A stretch of DNA of 63,251 bases from Brevibacillus panacihumi (GTDB lineage Bacteria; Bacillota; Bacilli; Brevibacillales; Brevibacillaceae). The notes beneath the pieces are model-generated. The model made no database searches. It was not told where the DNA came from and saw nothing but the letters and a program-made list of their open reading frames with translations. Each line of letters begins with the position of its first letter. The first letter of the stretch is position 1. Shown in pieces: positions 1 through 9,296 of this stretch. Both the position numbers and the translations under genes were made by a program. The stretch is from contig NZ_RHHT01000021.1 in assembly GCF_003710985.1 (NCBI RefSeq), positions 1 through 63,251 on the forward strand, given 5' to 3'.

Positions 1-55
1 GTGGAAGCGTGGCAACACGTGGAGCTGACGAATACTAATCGGTCGAGGACTTATC
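1..55 (+). rRNA. 23S ribosomal RNA, 3' end (partial)
   Basis: The first ~55 bases match the conserved 3' terminus of 23S rRNA as known in Bacilli (GAATACTAATCGGTCGAGGA near 30-49). The rest of the gene lies outside the window to the left. The exact mature end is uncertain by a few bases because the conserved end runs directly into an AT-rich sequence carrying TTATCCACA repeats. No 5S rRNA gene follows before the terminator at 112-147, which is unusual for a Bacillota rrn operon. Confidence 0.9.
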
Positions 56-126
56 CACAAATTATCCACAATAGCATTCATGCAGATTCAGTTTTGAAGG
101 AATAAAGCAGAACCTTCTTATCCACA
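51..126 (+). promoter_or_regulatory. Cluster of three perfect DnaA boxes
   Basis: The consensus DnaA box TTATCCACA occurs three times on the plus strand at 51-59, 62-70 and 118-126. The first overlaps the 23S 3' end and the third lies inside the rrn terminator stem. A fourth perfect box, in inverted orientation (TGTGGATAA), is at 410-418 inside the next gene. The match to consensus is seen directly; DnaA binding is inferred. Confidence 0.6.
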
Positions 127-147
127 AGGATAGGGAGGTTTTTTTGT
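112..147 (+). terminator. Rho-independent terminator of the rRNA operon
   Basis: A stem with arms AACCTTCTTATCC and GGATAGGGAGGTT (some G-U pairs, loop ACAA) is followed by an uninterrupted T run. It sits about 60 bases after the 23S end and has no gene before it, so it ends the rrn transcript. Confidence 0.85.
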
Positions 148-228
148 TGTTACTTGCTACTGGTACACAAATCCTCTAACATTGGGGACGTATTGTCAAT
201 TGGTTGATCCTGAACAGAGGAGAGAAGA

Positions 229-900
229 ATGTTGAGCATACCGTATGCGATTTTATTTGACATGGATGGAACATTGCTGCAGACAGAAAAACTGTCCACA
301 CCAGCTTTTCAACGGACCTTTGAGCAGCTTCGCAAGCAAGGGATGTGGGAGGGGCCGACCCCCGATGAAAAAGCACTTATCAACGTTTTGGGGATGACTA
401 TAGAACAAGTGTGGATAAAGCTGCTGCCAGGTGCCGGAGAAACGACCAAGAAAGCGGCAGACGCCTTCTTGCTTGAAAATGAAATCAAGCTGATCAAAGA
501 AAGGATTACAGATCTCTACCCCGGGGTACGAGACACTCTTCAGCGACTTCACGAAGAGGGGTATGCTCTCTTCATTGCAAGCAATGGACAAGAAGAGTAT
601 ATCGATGCGATCTGCGAGGAATACGAGCTAAAGCCGCTTATGACAGACCTGTATTCCGCAGGGCGCTTTCAGACCAGTACCAAAAAGGATCTGGTCGCCA
701 AGCTGCTGCGAGACTACGATATCAAACAAGCAGTCATGGTCGGCGACCGCCATTCCGACATTGAAGCGGGTCTAGCCAATCATCTGTTTACCATTGGATG
801 TGATTTTGGCTTTGCCAAACCGGGGGAATTGGAAGGCGCCAACGTAGTAATCCGCCAATTTTCAGAGGTTATTTCCTGTCTGCCGCCTATCCGTGAGTAG
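229..900 (+). CDS. HAD-superfamily hydrolase (phosphoglycolate phosphatase/PpaX-like)
   Basis: A 223-residue protein of the haloacid dehalogenase superfamily, probably a cytosolic small-molecule phosphatase. Motif I is FDMDGTL at residues 10-16, with D11 as the expected nucleophile and D13 as the acid/base. A helical C1-type cap follows. Motif II is the Ser in FIASNG near residue 118, and the Mg-binding motif IV is VGDRHSDIEAG near 170-180. The substrate cannot be told from sequence. The ATG at 229 has the purine-rich site GAGGAGAG 4-11 bases upstream. It stands alone between the rrn terminator and the ctsR operon. A perfect inverted DnaA box lies within its coding sequence at 410-418. Confidence 0.85.
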   Translation: MLSIPYAILFDMDGTLLQTEKLSTPAFQRTFEQLRKQGMWEGPTPDEKALINVLGMTIEQVWIKLLPGAGETTKKAADAFLLENEIKLIKERITDLYPGVRDTLQRLHEEGYALFIASNGQEEYIDAICEEYELKPLMTDLYSAGRFQTSTKKDLVAKLLRDYDIKQAVMVGDRHSDIEAGLANHLFTIGCDFGFAKPGELEGANVVIRQFSEVISCLPPIRE

Positions 901-933
901 GCTTCCTGTTTCATCACATATTGCCAGTTCTAT

Positions 934-983
934 AAAAGAGCAGCTGGGTGGTCCGTTTTCCTACTCAGACTGCTCTTTTCCGT
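934..983 (+). terminator. Probable terminator of the HAD gene
   Basis: A perfect 10-bp stem, AAAAGAGCAG at 934-943 and CTGCTCTTTT at 970-979, encloses a 26-base loop and ends in TTTTCCGTTT. It lies between the HAD gene and the ctsR promoter. The large loop and broken T run make it weaker than a textbook terminator. Confidence 0.6.
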
Positions 984-1064
984 TTATGGTGGAAAGGTGT
1001 TTCTCATTGATTCAAAAGGCTGCAATCTGCCCACAATAGATGTTGTCAACAGTATTTTCACCTC

Positions 1065-1093
1065 TTGCATGAGTGAAGAAAACCCATTATAAT
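1065..1093 (+). promoter_or_regulatory. SigA promoter of the ctsR operon
   Basis: TTGCAT (1065-1070), a 17-base spacer and a perfect TATAAT (1088-1093) lie 56 bases upstream of the ctsR start. The CtsR operator begins four bases after the -10 box, so repressor binding would cover the transcription start. Confidence 0.85.
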
Positions 1094-1096
1094 TAA

Positions 1097-1113
1097 AGTC
1101 AAAGATAGTCAAA
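1097..1113 (+). promoter_or_regulatory. CtsR operator
   Basis: AGTCAAAGATAGTCAAA is a full match to the CtsR heptad direct repeat (RGTCAAANANRGTCAAA). A third half-like AGTCAA follows directly at 1113-1118. Its place just downstream of the -10 box predicts autorepression of ctsR-mcsA-mcsB-clpC, relieved by heat. Confidence 0.9.
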
Positions 1114-1148
1114 GTCAATCATTCACACATGAGAAAGGAGGCGATGAC

Positions 1149-1613
1149 TTGCGTAATATCTCGGACATCATTGAACAGCATCTAAAAAACATTATCACCG
1201 AAAGCCCGAATGGTTCGATCGAGATCCAGCGTAGTGAGCTAGCCGACCTTTTTCAGTGTGTGCCATCCCAGATCAACTACGTGATCAACACGCGCTTTAC
1301 GGTGCAAAAGGGGTATATCGTCGAGAGCAAGCGTGGCGGTGGCGGATACATCCGGATTCGCAAGGTGCAGATCGTGAGCAAGGCCCGTCTGCAGGAGTTG
1401 CTCACGGAAGAACTGATTGGCGAGAGCATCACGCAGAGTGTAGGCAATGCCATCATCGAGCGTTTACTTGAGGACGGATTGATCAGTCAGCGGGAAGCAG
1501 CTTTGATGAAAATTGCCACCTCGCGCAACGTATTGATGATCGAGCCAAATCTGCGCGATCAATTGCGGGCCGCCATGTTGAAGCAAATGATTGCAGTTAT
1601 CTTGTTAAAGTAA
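1149..1613 (+). CDS. ctsR: Transcriptional repressor CtsR
   Basis: A 154-residue class III heat-shock repressor that binds heptad repeats in front of clp genes. An N-terminal winged helix-turn-helix ends in the glycine-rich wing SKRGGGGY at residues 60-67; R62 in this wing is the thermosensor and McsB target known from Geobacillus CtsR. The C-terminal helical dimerisation domain is complete. The start is TTG at 1149 with the strong site AAAGGAGG at 1134-1141. It is the first gene of the ctsR-mcsA-mcsB-clpC operon and is preceded by its own operator. Confidence 0.97.
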   Translation: MRNISDIIEQHLKNIITESPNGSIEIQRSELADLFQCVPSQINYVINTRFTVQKGYIVESKRGGGGYIRIRKVQIVSKARLQELLTEELIGESITQSVGNAIIERLLEDGLISQREAALMKIATSRNVLMIEPNLRDQLRAAMLKQMIAVILLK

Positions 1614-1636
1614 AGAATGTGTTAGGAGGGATCGTG

Positions 1637-2155
1637 ATGAACTGTGAAGAATGTGGAAAAAGGCCGGCTACTCTGCACTTGACCAAAATCGTCAATGGCG
1701 AGAAAACCGAATACCATATCTGTGAACAATGTGCCCAGGAAAAAGGAGACGTTTTTACCGGCTTTCACAACTTCAGCATCAACAATCTCCTGTCAGGCTT
1801 GCTGAAATTTGACCCCATGCAAAAAAATGGGCGGGAATCCAGTACAAGCAAACCGCTAAGATGCGAGACATGTGGTCTGACCTACGCACAATTCAGCAAG
1901 AGCGGCCGGTTCGGCTGCAGCGATTGCTACACGTTCTTGGGTGACAAGCTGGACCCGCTGTTCAGACGGATCCACGGCAACACCCAGCACATAGGAAAGG
2001 TACCCGAGCGGACCGGGGGACAGTTGAAGATTCGCAAAGAGCTGGAGCAGTTGAAGAGTGCGTTGCAGCGCTATGTTGCCAGCGAAGAATTTGAAAAGGC
2101 TGCAGAAATGCGTGACCGAATTCGGATGCTGGAACAAAAAATGTCTCAATCGTAG
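1637..2155 (+). CDS. mcsA: Protein-arginine kinase activator McsA
   Basis: A 172-residue adaptor that activates the arginine kinase McsB and modulates CtsR. Four CxxC pairs are visible: CEEC and CEQC in the N-terminal third, CETC and CSDC in the middle, forming two zinc sites. The C-terminus is a UVR-type coiled coil (FEKAAEMRDRI near 155-165). The ATG at 1637 is chosen because AGGAGGG lies 7-13 bases upstream; an in-frame GTG at 1619 precedes that ribosome binding site and is therefore unlikely. It lies 23 bases after ctsR and 20 before mcsB. Confidence 0.95.
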   Translation: MNCEECGKRPATLHLTKIVNGEKTEYHICEQCAQEKGDVFTGFHNFSINNLLSGLLKFDPMQKNGRESSTSKPLRCETCGLTYAQFSKSGRFGCSDCYTFLGDKLDPLFRRIHGNTQHIGKVPERTGGQLKIRKELEQLKSALQRYVASEEFEKAAEMRDRIRMLEQKMSQS

Positions 2156-2175
2156 CGAGGGGAGGAAGGCTGGAC

Positions 2176-3264
2176 ATGTCTCAACAGCAGTTTATGCAAA
2201 ACCCGTGGAGCAATTGGATGAAGGGTGAAGGTCCCGATTCTGATATCGTCATCAGCACACGGTTGCGTATCGCGCGTAACTTGCGCCAGCACCCTTTTCC
2301 GTTGTTGGCTACAGACTCCCAGGCGGAGGAAGTAGTCAAAAAGGTGACGGAAGTAAGCGAATCAGAGGCTATGCGCAAGCGGCACCGATTGCAAATGATC
2401 CAGATGGACCAGGTAAATCCGCTGGAAAAAAAGGTTCTGGTAGAAAAACATCTCATCAGTCCTCATCTGGCTGAGGAATCGCGCAAAGGGGCGGTTCTGT
2501 TAAGCAAGGATGAATCGGTTAGCATTATGATAAACGAAGAAGACCATATTCGTATCCAGGTCTTGTTGCCGGGTTTCCGATTAAATGAGGCATGGGAAAT
2601 GGGTACGAAAATAGATGACATATTTGAGAAGCACTTGAACTATGCTTTTGACGAAAAAAGAGGCTATCTTACAAGCTGCCCGACCAACGTAGGGACAGGA
2701 ATTCGCGCTTCCGTCATGCTGCACCTTCCTGCACTGGTCATGACGCAGCAAATCAGCCGCATCCTGCAAGCCATTAACCAAGTAGGTTTGGTTGTACGCG
2801 GGATTTACGGAGAAGGCAGTGAGGCGCTCGGCAATCTGTTCCAGCTCTCCAACCAGGTCACTCTGGGCATGTCGGAGACGGACATCCTCTCCAATCTCTA
2901 TGGAGTTGCCAGACAGATCATCGAGCAGGAGCGAGTAGCACGGCAGTATTTGCAGGAACACACGCGAGTCTCGCTCGAGGACCGGATTTTCCGTTCATAC
3001 GGAATTTTGCTTCATGCTCGGACGATGGAGTCCAAGGAAGCGGCTCAGCGTTTGTCCGATCTGCGGCTGGGCATTGATCTTGGCGTGATTCCCAATGTAT
3101 CGCCGCTGGTTTTGAATGAGCTCTTGGTGACGACACAGCCGGGCTTCCTGCAGCAGCACGCAGGGCAAAAGCTGACTCCCGAACAAAGGGACGAAAGAAG
3201 GGCAAGACTGATTCGTGAGCGCATCAATGCCGGCAGGCCATCCCATGATAATGGCATTTTGTAA
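2176..3264 (+). CDS. mcsB: Protein arginine kinase McsB
   Basis: A 362-residue ATP:guanido-phosphotransferase-fold kinase that phosphorylates arginines, marking proteins for ClpC-ClpP and inactivating CtsR. The nucleotide-binding STRLRIARNL occurs near residues 27-36. The phosphoarginine-binding pocket motif RDxxRA is seen as RDERRA near residue 337. Length is normal for the family. Third gene of the operon, 20 bases after mcsA and 46 before clpC, so kinase, activator and unfoldase are co-expressed. Confidence 0.97.
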   Translation: MSQQQFMQNPWSNWMKGEGPDSDIVISTRLRIARNLRQHPFPLLATDSQAEEVVKKVTEVSESEAMRKRHRLQMIQMDQVNPLEKKVLVEKHLISPHLAEESRKGAVLLSKDESVSIMINEEDHIRIQVLLPGFRLNEAWEMGTKIDDIFEKHLNYAFDEKRGYLTSCPTNVGTGIRASVMLHLPALVMTQQISRILQAINQVGLVVRGIYGEGSEALGNLFQLSNQVTLGMSETDILSNLYGVARQIIEQERVARQYLQEHTRVSLEDRIFRSYGILLHARTMESKEAAQRLSDLRLGIDLGVIPNVSPLVLNELLVTTQPGFLQQHAGQKLTPEQRDERRARLIRERINAGRPSHDNGIL

Positions 3265-3310
3265 CGAAAATCATAAAACAAAACAGGTAACTATGGAGGT
3301 GTAACACCAT

Positions 3311-5764
3311 ATGATGTTTGGACGTTTTACGGAACGAGCACAAAAAGTACTGGCGCTGGCCCTGGAAGAGGCGGTGCGTCTGGGCCACAAAGATATTGGA
3401 ACCGAGCATGTTCTCTTGGGCCTGATTCGGGAAGGAGAAGGGATCGCAGCCAAAGCGCTGCAGTCTCTGGGACTGGGCCTCGATAAAATTCAAAGCGAAG
3501 TGGAGTCGCTGATCGGCAGAGGAACCGAGCAGTCCGGCAGCAACTACACGCCCAACTATACACCAAGAGCCAAAAAAGTGATCGAGCTGTCGATGGATGA
3601 AGCCCGCAAGCTGGGCCACACATACGTGGGCACCGAGCACATCCTGTTGGGCCTGATCCGTGAAGGAGAAGGCATCGCAGCCCGCATTATGAACAACCTG
3701 GGAGTGAGCCTGAACAAAGCGCGTCAGCAAGTGCTGCAGCTTCTGGGCAGTTCGGAAATGATGGCTTCCCACCAGCCGTCTGGCGGCAATCCTCAGGCCA
3801 ACACTCCTACATTGGACGGTTTGGCCCGTGACCTGACTGCAATCGCACGTGAAGGCGGTCTCGATCCTGTAATCGGTCGCCAAAAAGAAATCGAGAGAGT
3901 CATTCAGGTATTAAGCCGCCGCACCAAAAACAACCCGGTCCTGATCGGGGAGCCTGGTGTAGGGAAAACGGCCATTGCCGAAGGTTTGGCGCAAAAGATC
4001 GTCAACAATGAAATTCCGGAGACCCTTCGCGACAAGCGCGTCATGACCCTGGATATGGGTACCGTGGTGGCGGGCACCAAATACCGCGGTGAATTTGAGG
4101 ATCGCCTGAAAAAAATCATGGATGAAATTCGCCAGGCAGGGAACATCATCCTGTTCATTGACGAGCTGCACACATTGATCGGTGCGGGCGGAGCAGAGGG
4201 CGCGATCGATGCCTCCAATATTCTCAAGCCGGCACTGGCTCGCGGTGAATTGCAGTGCGTAGGGGCTACTACCCTGGACGAATACCGCAAATACATCGAG
4301 AAGGATGCAGCGCTGGAACGCCGCTTCCAACCTATCCAGGTCGATGAGCCGGTGCCAGAGGACGCTATCAAGATCCTTCACGGCCTGCGGGATCGTTATG
4401 AGGCTCACCACCGTGTAAAAATCACGGACGAAGCGATCGAGCAAGCAGTGAAGCTTTCTGACCGCTACATTACCGACCGCTTCCTCCCTGACAAGGCGAT
4501 TGATCTGATCGACGAGGCTGCATCCAAGGTGCGTCTCCAGTCTTTTACAGTACCGCCTAATCTGAAGGAGCTGGAAGGCCGCCTCGAGGAAGTGCGCAAG
4601 GAAAAGGATGCTGCCGTGCAGTCGCAGGAATTTGAAGAGGCTGCGGCTCTGCGCGATCAAGAACAGAAGCTTCGTGAGGAATTGGATAAGACGAAGAAGG
4701 ACTGGAAGGAGCGCCAGGGTCAGCTCAACATGGAGGTCACTCCGGAAGACATCGCGACTGTCGTGGCCAGCTGGACTGGAATTCCCGTGCTCAAGCTGAA
4801 AGAAGAAGAGACTGAGCGTCTGTTGAAAATGGAAGAAATCCTGCACGATCGCGTCATCGGTCAAGACGAGGCGGTCAAGTCAATCTCCCGTGCGATCCGC
4901 CGGGCTCGTGCCGGACTGAAGGACCCCAAACGCCCAATCGGTTCATTTATCTTCCTGGGTCCGACCGGGGTAGGGAAAACCGAATTGGCTCGTGCAGTAG
5001 CGGAAACCCTTTTCGGCGACGAGGATGCCATGATCCGCGTAGACATGTCCGAGTACATGGAGAAACACTCGACAGCCCGTCTCGTCGGAGCGCCTCCAGG
5101 CTATGTCGGCTATGATGAAGGCGGCCAATTGACCGAAAAAGTACGCCGCAAACCATACTCCGTCATCCTGCTGGATGAAATTGAGAAAGCGCACCCGGAT
5201 GTGTTCAACATCCTGCTGCAGGTCCTCGATGACGGACGACTGACCGACTCCAAAGGACGGACAGTTGATTTCCGCAACACGGTAGTCATCATGACCTCCA
5301 ACGTCGGGGCGAATTTGATCAAGAAAAACACCACTCTGGGCTTTACCGCTGGCGACGAGTCCGAGAGAAAGTATCAGGATATGAAGGACAAAGTCATGGA
5401 TGAGCTGAAGAAGAGCTTCCGTCCTGAATTCCTGAACCGGATCGACGAAGTAATCGTCTTCCACTCCCTGGAGCAGGAGCATATCGAGCAGATCGTGTCG
5501 CTCATGACAGACGAACTGCGCAAGCGCCTCAGAGAGCAAAGCATCGACTTCGTCCTGACAGAGGAAGCGAAGAAGATTTTGGCCAAAGAGGGCTTCGACC
5601 CGGCTTACGGAGCACGTCCGCTGCGTCGAGCCATTCAACGCCATATCGAAGACAAATTGTCCGAGGAGCTTCTGAAAGGCTCCATCAGCAAGGGCGATAC
5701 CGTGAACATCGACGCCGAAGAAGGCAAACTGGTGGTCAAACGGCTTGAAAAAGCCAAATCGTAA
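3311..5764 (+). CDS. clpC: ATP-dependent Clp protease ATP-binding subunit ClpC
   Basis: An 817-residue AAA+ unfoldase that feeds ClpP. Two Clp-N repeats occupy residues ~1-145. The D1 Walker A GEPGVGKT lies near residue 213 with Walker B LFIDELH downstream. A UVR-containing middle domain is near 420-480 ([16 protein letters not shown]), and the D2 Walker [10 protein letters not shown] lies near 550. Two adjacent ATG codons (3311 and 3314) follow GGAGGTG; either may be used. Last gene of the CtsR operon, followed by a strong terminator. Confidence 0.97.
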   Translation: MMFGRFTERAQKVLALALEEAVRLGHKDIGTEHVLLGLIREGEGIAAKALQSLGLGLDKIQSEVESLIGRGTEQSGSNYTPNYTPRAKKVIELSMDEARKLGHTYVGTEHILLGLIREGEGIAARIMNNLGVSLNKARQQVLQLLGSSEMMASHQPSGGNPQANTPTLDGLARDLTAIAREGGLDPVIGRQKEIERVIQVLSRRTKNNPVLIGEPGVGKTAIAEGLAQKIVNNEIPETLRDKRVMTLDMGTVVAGTKYRGEFEDRLKKIMDEIRQAGNIILFIDELHTLIGAGGAEGAIDASNILKPALARGELQCVGATTLDEYRKYIEKDAALERRFQPIQVDEPVPEDAIKILHGLRDRYEAHHRVKITDEAIEQAVKLSDRYITDRFLPDKAIDLIDEAASKVRLQSFTVPPNLKELEGRLEEVRKEKDAAVQSQEFEEAAALRDQEQKLREELDKTKKDWKERQGQLNMEVTPEDIATVVASWTGIPVLKLKEEETERLLKMEEILHDRVIGQDEAVKSISRAIRRARAGLKDPKRPIGSFIFLGPTGVGKTELARAVAETLFGDEDAMIRVDMSEYMEKHSTARLVGAPPGYVGYDEGGQLTEKVRRKPYSVILLDEIEKAHPDVFNILLQVLDDGRLTDSKGRTVDFRNTVVIMTSNVGANLIKKNTTLGFTAGDESERKYQDMKDKVMDELKKSFRPEFLNRIDEVIVFHSLEQEHIEQIVSLMTDELRKRLREQSIDFVLTEEAKKILAKEGFDPAYGARPLRRAIQRHIEDKLSEELLKGSISKGDTVNIDAEEGKLVVKRLEKAKS

Positions 5765-5784
5765 TCTGTCGAATAATCAGGAGA

Positions 5785-5820
5785 AAGAATACCTCTTTCT
5801 ATGAGAGGTATTCTTTTTTT
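5785..5820 (+). terminator. Terminator of the ctsR-clpC operon
   Basis: A 12-bp stem (AAGAATACCTCT at 5785-5796, AGAGGTATTCTT at 5804-5815) with a 7-base loop runs into TTTTTT. It separates clpC from radA. Confidence 0.92.
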
Positions 5821-5875
5821 GTGCTGCACAGTCATGTATGATAATGGTATTTCAAAACAATAATGAGGTACGAAG

Positions 5876-7246
5876 ATGTCAAAGTATAAAACGAAATTTG
5901 CATGTCAAGAATGTGGGTATGAATCACCGAAATGGATGGGAAAATGCCCCGGTTGCAACAGTTGGAATACACTGGTCGAAGAAGTCGCGGTAAAGGGCTC
6001 CTCCCATCGCCACGAAGGCTTGGGCGGCGGCCAACGTCAGGCCCCGCTGCCGTTGACGCAGGTCGCCAGCGAAGAAGAGCCGCGCATGGATACCACTATC
6101 GGGGAATTGAATCGCGTACTCGGAGGAGGTTTGGTTCCGGGTTCGCTCATTCTTGTGGGCGGGGACCCAGGAATTGGGAAATCAACACTGCTGCTGCAAA
6201 CATCGTTTGCTCTTGCTCATCAGGGCGGTAAAGTTCTTTATGTGTCTGGAGAGGAATCGGCCAAGCAGATCAAGCTGCGGGCTGACCGCCTGGACATGAA
6301 AACACCGCCCATGTTTGTATTGGCAGAAAATGATTTAGAATTGATCGAACAGCATATCAATCAGGTAGAGCCCGATGTCTTGATCATCGACTCGATTCAG
6401 ACGGTATTCCATCCGGCCATTCAATCCGCTGCAGGAAGCGTTGCGCAGGTGCGTGAGGCGACTGCACAGCTGATGCGCATTGCCAAGGGAAAAGGCATCG
6501 GCACCTTTATCGTCGGCCACGTCACCAAGGAAGGCTCCATTGCAGGGCCGCGCATGCTGGAGCATATGGTGGATGCCGTCCTGTATTTTGAAGGAGAGCG
6601 GCACAACACCTTCCGCATTTTGCGTGCTGTCAAAAATCGCTTTGGTTCGACAAATGAAATCGGCATCTTTGAAATGAAGGATCGCGGTCTGGAAGAGGTC
6701 GCCAATCCTTCCGAGATTTTTTTGGCGGAACGACCAGTCGGAGTGGCCGGCTCTACTGTCGTCGCCAGCATGGAGGGAACACGACCGGTACTGGTGGAGC
6801 TGCAGGCTTTGGTCGCGCCGACGAGCTTTGTGACACCGCGCAGAACGGCGACGGGAGTGGATCATCAGCGCGTTGCCATGATCATGGCAGTCCTGGAAAA
6901 GCGCATGGGCATGATGCTGCAAAACCAGGATGCCTATGTGAACGTAGCAGGCGGGGTGCGGCTGGATGAGCCTGCTGTCGATCTGGCCATAGCCGTCAGC
7001 ATCGCCAGCAGCTTTCGCGACCATGCTACCAACCCTCACGACGTCGTAATCGGAGAAGTCGGCTTGACGGGGGAGGTGCGCGGCGTCTCCCGGATCGAAC
7101 AACGTGTGCGTGAGGCGCATAAATTGGGCTTCAAACGCGTAATCATCCCGCAAAAGAACATTCGCGGGTTGGATGCTCCAGACGATATCGAGGTGATCGG
7201 AGTCAACAATATTGCGGAAGCGTTGGATGAGGTCATGAGGGGGTAG
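5876..7246 (+). CDS. radA: DNA repair protein RadA (Sms)
   Basis: A 456-residue RecA-like branch-migration helicase for recombination. The N-terminal zinc finger is CQEC...CPGC (residues 10-28). Walker [11 protein letters not shown] is at about 95-104, and the RadA-specific KNRFG motif at about 252-256. The C-terminal third is a Lon-like domain. The start at 5876 follows AATGAGGTACGAAG. A weak promoter-like TATGATAAT lies at 5837-5845. It sits 6 bases before disA, so recombination repair and the c-di-AMP DNA-integrity sensor are co-transcribed. Confidence 0.97.
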   Translation: MSKYKTKFACQECGYESPKWMGKCPGCNSWNTLVEEVAVKGSSHRHEGLGGGQRQAPLPLTQVASEEEPRMDTTIGELNRVLGGGLVPGSLILVGGDPGIGKSTLLLQTSFALAHQGGKVLYVSGEESAKQIKLRADRLDMKTPPMFVLAENDLELIEQHINQVEPDVLIIDSIQTVFHPAIQSAAGSVAQVREATAQLMRIAKGKGIGTFIVGHVTKEGSIAGPRMLEHMVDAVLYFEGERHNTFRILRAVKNRFGSTNEIGIFEMKDRGLEEVANPSEIFLAERPVGVAGSTVVASMEGTRPVLVELQALVAPTSFVTPRRTATGVDHQRVAMIMAVLEKRMGMMLQNQDAYVNVAGGVRLDEPAVDLAIAVSIASSFRDHATNPHDVVIGEVGLTGEVRGVSRIEQRVREAHKLGFKRVIIPQKNIRGLDAPDDIEVIGVNNIAEALDEVMRG

Positions 7247-7252
7247 ACGGGC

Positions 7253-8329
7253 ATGCACGAACCGAACAAGAGAAACACGGACTTTCGTGATGTGCTTCGC
7301 TTTGTTGCTCCGGGCACCATGCTTCGTGAAGGGCTCGAGCATGTCCTGCGGGCCAAAACAGGCGGGTTGATCGTCATCGGGTACGGACCGAAAATGGAGG
7401 CGATGGTTGACGGAGGCTTTTCCATCAATTGTGAGTTCACTCCTTCCCATTTGTACGAATTGGCGAAAATGGATGGGGGAATCATAATCAGTGAAGATGC
7501 CAAACGAATTCTTTTTGCCAATACCCAACTTTTCCCTCCTGCAGCGATTGCGACCAGTGAGACGGGAACCCGTCATCGGACAGCACAACGCACAGCGATC
7601 CATACCAATCACCTGGTTATCGCCATCTCCCAGAGGCGCAACGTCATCACGCTGTACAAAGGGGCGTTCCGCTATGTTCTCAACGACGTCAACGTTATTT
7701 TAGCGAAGGCGAATCAGGCTGTATCCACCCTGGAAAAATACAAGTCTGTGCTGGAACAGTCGTTGACGAATCTGGGCGCGTTGGAATTCGAGGAACTGGT
7801 CACCTTGGAAGAAGTCGCTTTCGTTTTGCAACGATTCGAGATGGTATTACGTATTAAGGAAGAGGTAACCAAATACATCTGTGAATTGGGCACTGAGGGC
7901 AGACTAATCAGCATGCAGCTGAAAGAGCTGGTGGCCAATATCGAGGATGAGGCGCAGATGCTGATCCGGGACTATTGTCGCGATCGGGAAACCTCGCCGG
8001 CCGACGTCTTGCTGGAGATGAAAAAGCTCAGCCCGGAGGAGATGCTGGAGCCGACTTCCTTTCTGCGAGTTCTCGGCTATACCGCTCACGCCAGCATGCT
8101 TGAGGAGTCCGTATCACCCCGTGGGTATCGAATTTTGCAGAAAATCCCACGCATGCCTTTTGCGATCGTCTCGAATCTTGTCGAACATTTTCACAACCTG
8201 CCTCGCATCTTCATGGCAACCATCGAGGAGCTGGACGAAGTGGATGGAATCGGCGAGGTCCGGGCTCGGGCGATCAAGGATGGGTTGAGAAGGATTCAGG
8301 AACAAGTGTTCATTGACAGACATATTTGA
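7253..8329 (+). CDS. disA: DNA integrity scanning diadenylate cyclase DisA
   Basis: A 358-residue enzyme that makes c-di-AMP from two ATP and scans DNA for branched structures. Domains are an N-terminal DAC domain, a helical spine and a C-terminal RuvA-like helix-hairpin-helix (LDEVDGIGEVRARAIKDGL). The RHR catalytic motif is intact at residues 107-109 (GTRHRTA). The DGA motif reads D74-G75-G76, with Gly for the usual Ala. The overall fold region is complete, so activity is still likely. Start ATG at 7253 is 6 bases after radA. Confidence 0.95.
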   Translation: MHEPNKRNTDFRDVLRFVAPGTMLREGLEHVLRAKTGGLIVIGYGPKMEAMVDGGFSINCEFTPSHLYELAKMDGGIIISEDAKRILFANTQLFPPAAIATSETGTRHRTAQRTAIHTNHLVIAISQRRNVITLYKGAFRYVLNDVNVILAKANQAVSTLEKYKSVLEQSLTNLGALEFEELVTLEEVAFVLQRFEMVLRIKEEVTKYICELGTEGRLISMQLKELVANIEDEAQMLIRDYCRDRETSPADVLLEMKKLSPEEMLEPTSFLRVLGYTAHASMLEESVSPRGYRILQKIPRMPFAIVSNLVEHFHNLPRIFMATIEELDEVDGIGEVRARAIKDGLRRIQEQVFIDRHI

Positions 8330-8475
8330 AGTAGAATAGGATTAAGTCACGTTATTTTCTGTGACAATCGTCTCGATCCATTCACAAGAAAACCGTTTTG
8401 TATTAATCGATTTGCCTAGTAGACCAATCATGAAAGTGATCTGTCTTCTGCGCGAAGGAAATCAGGAGGTAGTCT

Positions 8476-9204
8476 ATGTTCGTGAAATCGTTGCCGAACA
8501 TACTAACCGTCAGCAACTTGTTTTTAGGAGTACTGGCCATCATTCTTGCTTTTCAAGGTGATCATTACGTTGATTATGCTGCGATTACTGTCATCATCGG
8601 CATGCTGGCAGACGGCCTGGATGGCCGCGTCGCCCGGATGCTGAATGCACAAAGCGAATTTGGGAAAGAGCTGGATTCGCTGTCTGACGTGATTACATTT
8701 GGTGTTGCACCGGCGTTTATCATGTACGTCGTGGTCCTGCAGGATTTCAATTGGATCGGCATTGTCCTTACTGCGATCTTCCCGATTTGCGGTGCGCTGC
8801 GACTGGCCCGGTTCAATGTGCAGGCTGGAGTTCCCGGCTACTTTATCGGTCTTCCGATTACTGCTGCCGGCGGCGTGCTCGCTACTCTTGCGTTGTACCA
8901 TGAAGTGTTTAACGCTACCCTGCTGGCAGCAAGCATGCTGTTGCTCGCGTTTTTGATGGTATCCAAGGTCAAGTACCCCAATTTCAAAAAAGTGGGGATC
9001 CCCAAAGCCGCGTATTGGATTACCCCGATCATCATCGCAATCGTTGTCGTGGTGGCGATCAAATTCCCGCAGCAGTTTCCGAAGATCGTCTTCCTGCCGC
9101 TGGCGGTTTACGCTTTGTACGGAATAAAAAAAAACGTTGACTTTTTGATCAAAAAATTAGGCAAACGCAAGAAAAAAGAAGAGGAATCCGTTCCGTTCGA
9201 ATAA
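8476..9204 (+). CDS. pssA: CDP-diacylglycerol--serine O-phosphatidyltransferase
   Basis: A 242-residue integral membrane enzyme of the CDP-alcohol phosphatidyltransferase family, making phosphatidylserine for phosphatidylethanolamine synthesis. The full family motif DGxxARx8GxxxDxxxD is present as DGLDGRVAR...GKELDSLSD near residues 38-63. Six to eight hydrophobic segments and a basic C-terminus (KKLGKRKKKEEE) are seen. The ATG at 8476 follows CAGGAGGT. It lies 146 bases after disA and is followed by a terminator; no psd gene is next to it. Confidence 0.93.
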   Translation: MFVKSLPNILTVSNLFLGVLAIILAFQGDHYVDYAAITVIIGMLADGLDGRVARMLNAQSEFGKELDSLSDVITFGVAPAFIMYVVVLQDFNWIGIVLTAIFPICGALRLARFNVQAGVPGYFIGLPITAAGGVLATLALYHEVFNATLLAASMLLLAFLMVSKVKYPNFKKVGIPKAAYWITPIIIAIVVVVAIKFPQQFPKIVFLPLAVYALYGIKKNVDFLIKKLGKRKKKEEESVPFE

Positions 9205-9224
9205 GGTTTCCTCGAAAAAAAGGA

Positions 9225-9257
9225 AAAACCCGCTGATGAAAAAGCGGGTTTTTTTTG
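9225..9257. terminator. Bidirectional terminator between pssA and the minus-strand gene
   Basis: A perfect 10-bp stem AAAACCCGCT/AGCGGGTTTT with an 8-base loop is followed by T8 on the plus strand and preceded by an A-rich run, giving a T run on the minus strand as well. It lies between the convergent pssA and the gene at 9297-9692. Confidence 0.9.
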
Positions 9258-9296
9258 CAACCTTTTTACATGTTTATTCGTATTACCAGTGGGGAA

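Noticed and set aside
8361..8561. A 66-codon open frame across the disA-pssA gap
   Set aside because: It overlaps the well-supported pssA start in another frame, has no ribosome binding site and no recognisable sequence.
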